Shown: piece after piece, positions 63,483 to 64,000 of the stretch
Layout of the letters: each line of letters opens with the position of its first letter
Position numbering within the stretch: position 1 is the first letter of the stretch
Assembly: GCA_900316475.1 (NCBI GenBank)
Contig: ONDA01000001.1
Coordinates: 52,208-116,207, forward strand
Reading direction: 5' to 3'
Source: an uncultured Prevotellaceae bacterium
GTDB taxonomy: Bacteria > Bacteroidota > Bacteroidia > Bacteroidales > Bacteroidaceae
DNA: 64,000 nt
Made by a program: the position numbers and the translations under genes
Notes under the pieces: generated by a model
The model's database searches: none
The model's input: only the letters and a program-made list of their open reading frames with translations
What the model was told of the DNA's origin: nothing

Positions 63483-63771
63483 CACCGCAATTCGGCACGC
63501 CGACCATCTGCCGAGCGGTCGTCGCTTATACAAGCGCACCACTTGCCTGGCGTCGGGTAACGCTGCTGTTCTGACTGCCAAAAACACGGGCAACCATCAT
63601 CTGGTTGCAAACGCCGGGTGCAATTCCCTGGCGCGTCAGCAGCGAATCCGTCGTCAATGCGTCGACAGCCCCCTTTTATATATATTATAAAGGTGTAACG
63701 CCTTCCGCATTTGACGTAAATCAAGAGGCGAAAAAAAACAGGCGATTTTGGCGAAAAAAATCTCGAAAAGT

Positions 63772-63802
63772 TTTGGTGGTTACGAAAAAAGCCGTACCTT
63801 TG
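63772..63802 (+). promoter_or_regulatory. Strong promoter before the presumed rRNA leader (P2)
   Basis: TTTG at 63772-63775 and TACCTTTG at 63795-63802 are 19 bp apart. The AT-rich stretch upstream (GCGAAAAAAAACAGGCGATT and following A-tracts) resembles an UP element, as expected of an rRNA promoter. Confidence 0.8.
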
Positions 63803-64000
63803 CACCCGCTTTCGAGAACACCACTCGACAAGCGCTGAAAGAAAGAGTTCTTTGAAAGATTTTCATAAACAGAGACAAGTAGTACAAGAAGCGAGTGTTT
63901 GATGTTTAATCTTTAATGTTTAATGTTGGACACTTGGGTAATTATACGAACTGTCAATTCTTATCTGATAAGAAGTAAGGATAGTCGTTCTGGGTAACAG
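63803..64000 (+). other. Presumed 5' leader of a ribosomal RNA operon, cut by the window end
   Basis: AAGAGTTCTTTGAAAGATTT at 63842-63861 is the kind of leader motif (GTTCTTTGA...) that precedes 16S rRNA genes in Bacteroidetes. A 17 nt hairpin, TTCTTATCTGATAAGAA, follows near 63959. No reading frame is present. The mature 16S start is not in the window, so the identification rests on the motif and promoter. Confidence 0.65.

Noticed and set aside
63407-63805. Leftward reading frame of 132 codons
   Set aside because: It is antisense to both promoters before the presumed rRNA leader and has no recognisable domain.

Overview
The window reads as a Bacteroidales chromosome, most probably Prevotella-like. 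The supports are five SusC/SusD-type outer-membrane genes or gene pairs, a starch-utilisation locus, Bacteroidetes-type promoters (TTTG, about 20 bp, TAnnTTTG), secreted proteins with C-terminal tails like those of type IX secretion substrates, and what looks like the leader of a ribosomal RNA operon at the right edge. The species cannot be fixed from the sequence alone.

Layout. 1-10 kb: a surface-polysaccharide cluster. Three enzymes make CDP-4-keto-3,6-dideoxyglucose (RfbF, RfbG, RfbH). A thiamine-diphosphate enzyme and a short-chain reductase follow, in the combination known for branched CDP-sugars of the yersiniose type. A GtrA flippase, a GtrB-like glycosyltransferase and two related polytopic membrane proteins (one cut by the left edge) would load and transfer the sugar. 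10-31 kb: a sus-type starch locus. A leftward operon encodes SusC, SusD and two SusE/F-like lipoproteins. Rightward come a LacI-family regulator and an MFS sugar transporter, then an operon of 4-alpha-glucanotransferase, GH97 alpha-glucosidase, type I pullulanase, a REP-associated (Y1) transposase and a SusA-like neopullulanase. One LacI-type palindrome lies between the divergent promoters and a second lies before the glucanotransferase promoter, at the same 65 bp distance from the -7 box. 31-35 kb: one large secreted repeat protein. 35-52 kb: a seven-gene rightward block of two SusC/SusD pairs and three fasciclin-domain lipoproteins, without any polysaccharide-degrading enzyme. 52-60 kb: paired short chromate transporters, purL, an M1 aminopeptidase and an OmpA-family lipoprotein. 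60-63 kb: a 51-residue gene, a secreted protein with a sorting tail, and a second REP-associated transposase. 63-64 kb: tandem and inverted repeats, two promoters, and the presumed rRNA leader.

The most unusual feature is a set of short palindromic repeats that sit inside genes without breaking them. Eight copies of one hairpin (8 bp stem, ACC loop, then a conserved ACAGCSAACA tail) lie in the coding sequences of pullulanase, the first transposase, SusA and PurL. The repeat is free of stop codons in all six frames. A second, 79 bp palindromic element sits in frame in purL and at the end of a chromate transporter gene. A third family is a CCCTCCCT hairpin. PurL alone has about 100 extra residues explained by such insertions. 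Separately, a 21 bp repeat forms short arrays in three intergenic regions. Two Y1 transposases with an uncommon C-terminal domain are the natural candidates for moving at least the first family.
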